The translations under genes and the position numbers were made by a program. Positions 41,408 through 41,440 of a DNA stretch of 41,440 nt are shown here, one piece after another. The notes under the pieces are model-generated. The model made no database searches. It worked only from the letters and a program-made list of their open reading frames with translations, and had not been told where the DNA came from. This DNA comes from an uncultured Porphyromonadaceae bacterium. GTDB lineage: Bacteria > Bacteroidota > Bacteroidia > Bacteroidales > Muribaculaceae. Position 1 is the first letter of the stretch. The number at the start of each line of letters is the position of its first letter. Where the stretch lies: contig CAMWRI010000002.1 in assembly GCA_947176585.1 (NCBI GenBank), positions 1 to 41,440 of the forward strand. The letters run 5' to 3'.

Positions 41408-41440
41408 CCCCTCCTCAAATATTTTTATCGGACAGCAATA

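Larger units (their letters stand above)
40005..41440 (-). mobile_element. IS4-family insertion sequence, complete to the right edge
   Basis: Terminal inverted repeats of at least 20 bp, TATTGCTGTCCGATAAAAAT, lie at 40005-40024 and, inverted, at 41421-41440, the last base of the window. Between them is one transposase gene on the minus strand. Total about 1436 bp. The target duplication cannot be seen because the right flank is outside the window. It carries terminator-like hairpins at both ends. Confidence 0.92.

Overview
The window reads as chromosome of a gut-type Bacteroidales bacterium, most likely a Muribaculaceae- or Prevotella-like lineage. The reasons are SusC/SusD outer-membrane nutrient uptake genes, PorU and PorV of the type IX secretion system (T9SS), DUF4494 and CD225/GYF proteins typical of Bacteroidota, and promoters of the Bacteroidota form (-7 box TAnnTTTG, sometimes with TTTG about 20 nt upstream). 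The species cannot be fixed from this sequence. Codon use is strongly biased to C/G in third position, which creates many very long antisense shadow ORFs.

Layout. 1-993 (-): 5' part of a secreted protein running off the left edge. 1222-2734: two copies of a ~185 bp triple-nested palindromic repeat flanking a membrane acyltransferase. 2819-6349 (+): alkaline phosphatase, MazG-like pyrophosphohydrolase, deoC, GYF/CD225 protein and DUF2752 protein, in a tightly packed, probably co-transcribed row. 6411-9532 (-): RsmF-like RNA methyltransferase, U32-family protein, secG. 9771-11003 (+): iron-type alcohol dehydrogenase. 11101-17460 (-): rex, a degenerate FAH-like gene, porU, porV, ispF, apparently one operon under a single -7 box. 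17634-18818 (-): OmpA-family protein. 19052-22491 (-): FucP-like sugar transporter and transketolase. 22629-23761 (-): DUF4494 and yggS. 24127-31176 (+): susC, susD and a surface lipoprotein with a duplicated domain. 31487-36007 (+): a 1506-residue multidomain secreted protein with a T9SS-type C-terminal domain. 36100-39866 (-): five overlapping genes (HAD, ribF, B3/B4, YrdC, GNAT). 40005-41440: a complete IS4-family insertion sequence that ends exactly at the window edge.

How it fits together. The T9SS sortase PorU and its shuttle PorV are encoded here, and at least one probable client (31487-36007) lies in the same window. The SusC/D locus has no glycoside hydrolase or regulator beside it, so its substrate is unknown. 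phoA-mazG-deoC suggests nucleotide and phosphate salvage; transketolase with a sugar importer suggests carbon entry to the pentose phosphate pathway.

The most unusual material is non-coding: (i) the triple-nested palindromes around the acyltransferase; (ii) arrays of a 9-nt unit (consensus ATAAGTCTT) at five intergenic sites; (iii) a hairpin element with AAATCTCGCGC arms present in two copies of opposite orientation, one of which appears to be split by the IS. No tRNA, rRNA, CRISPR array or phage region was seen.
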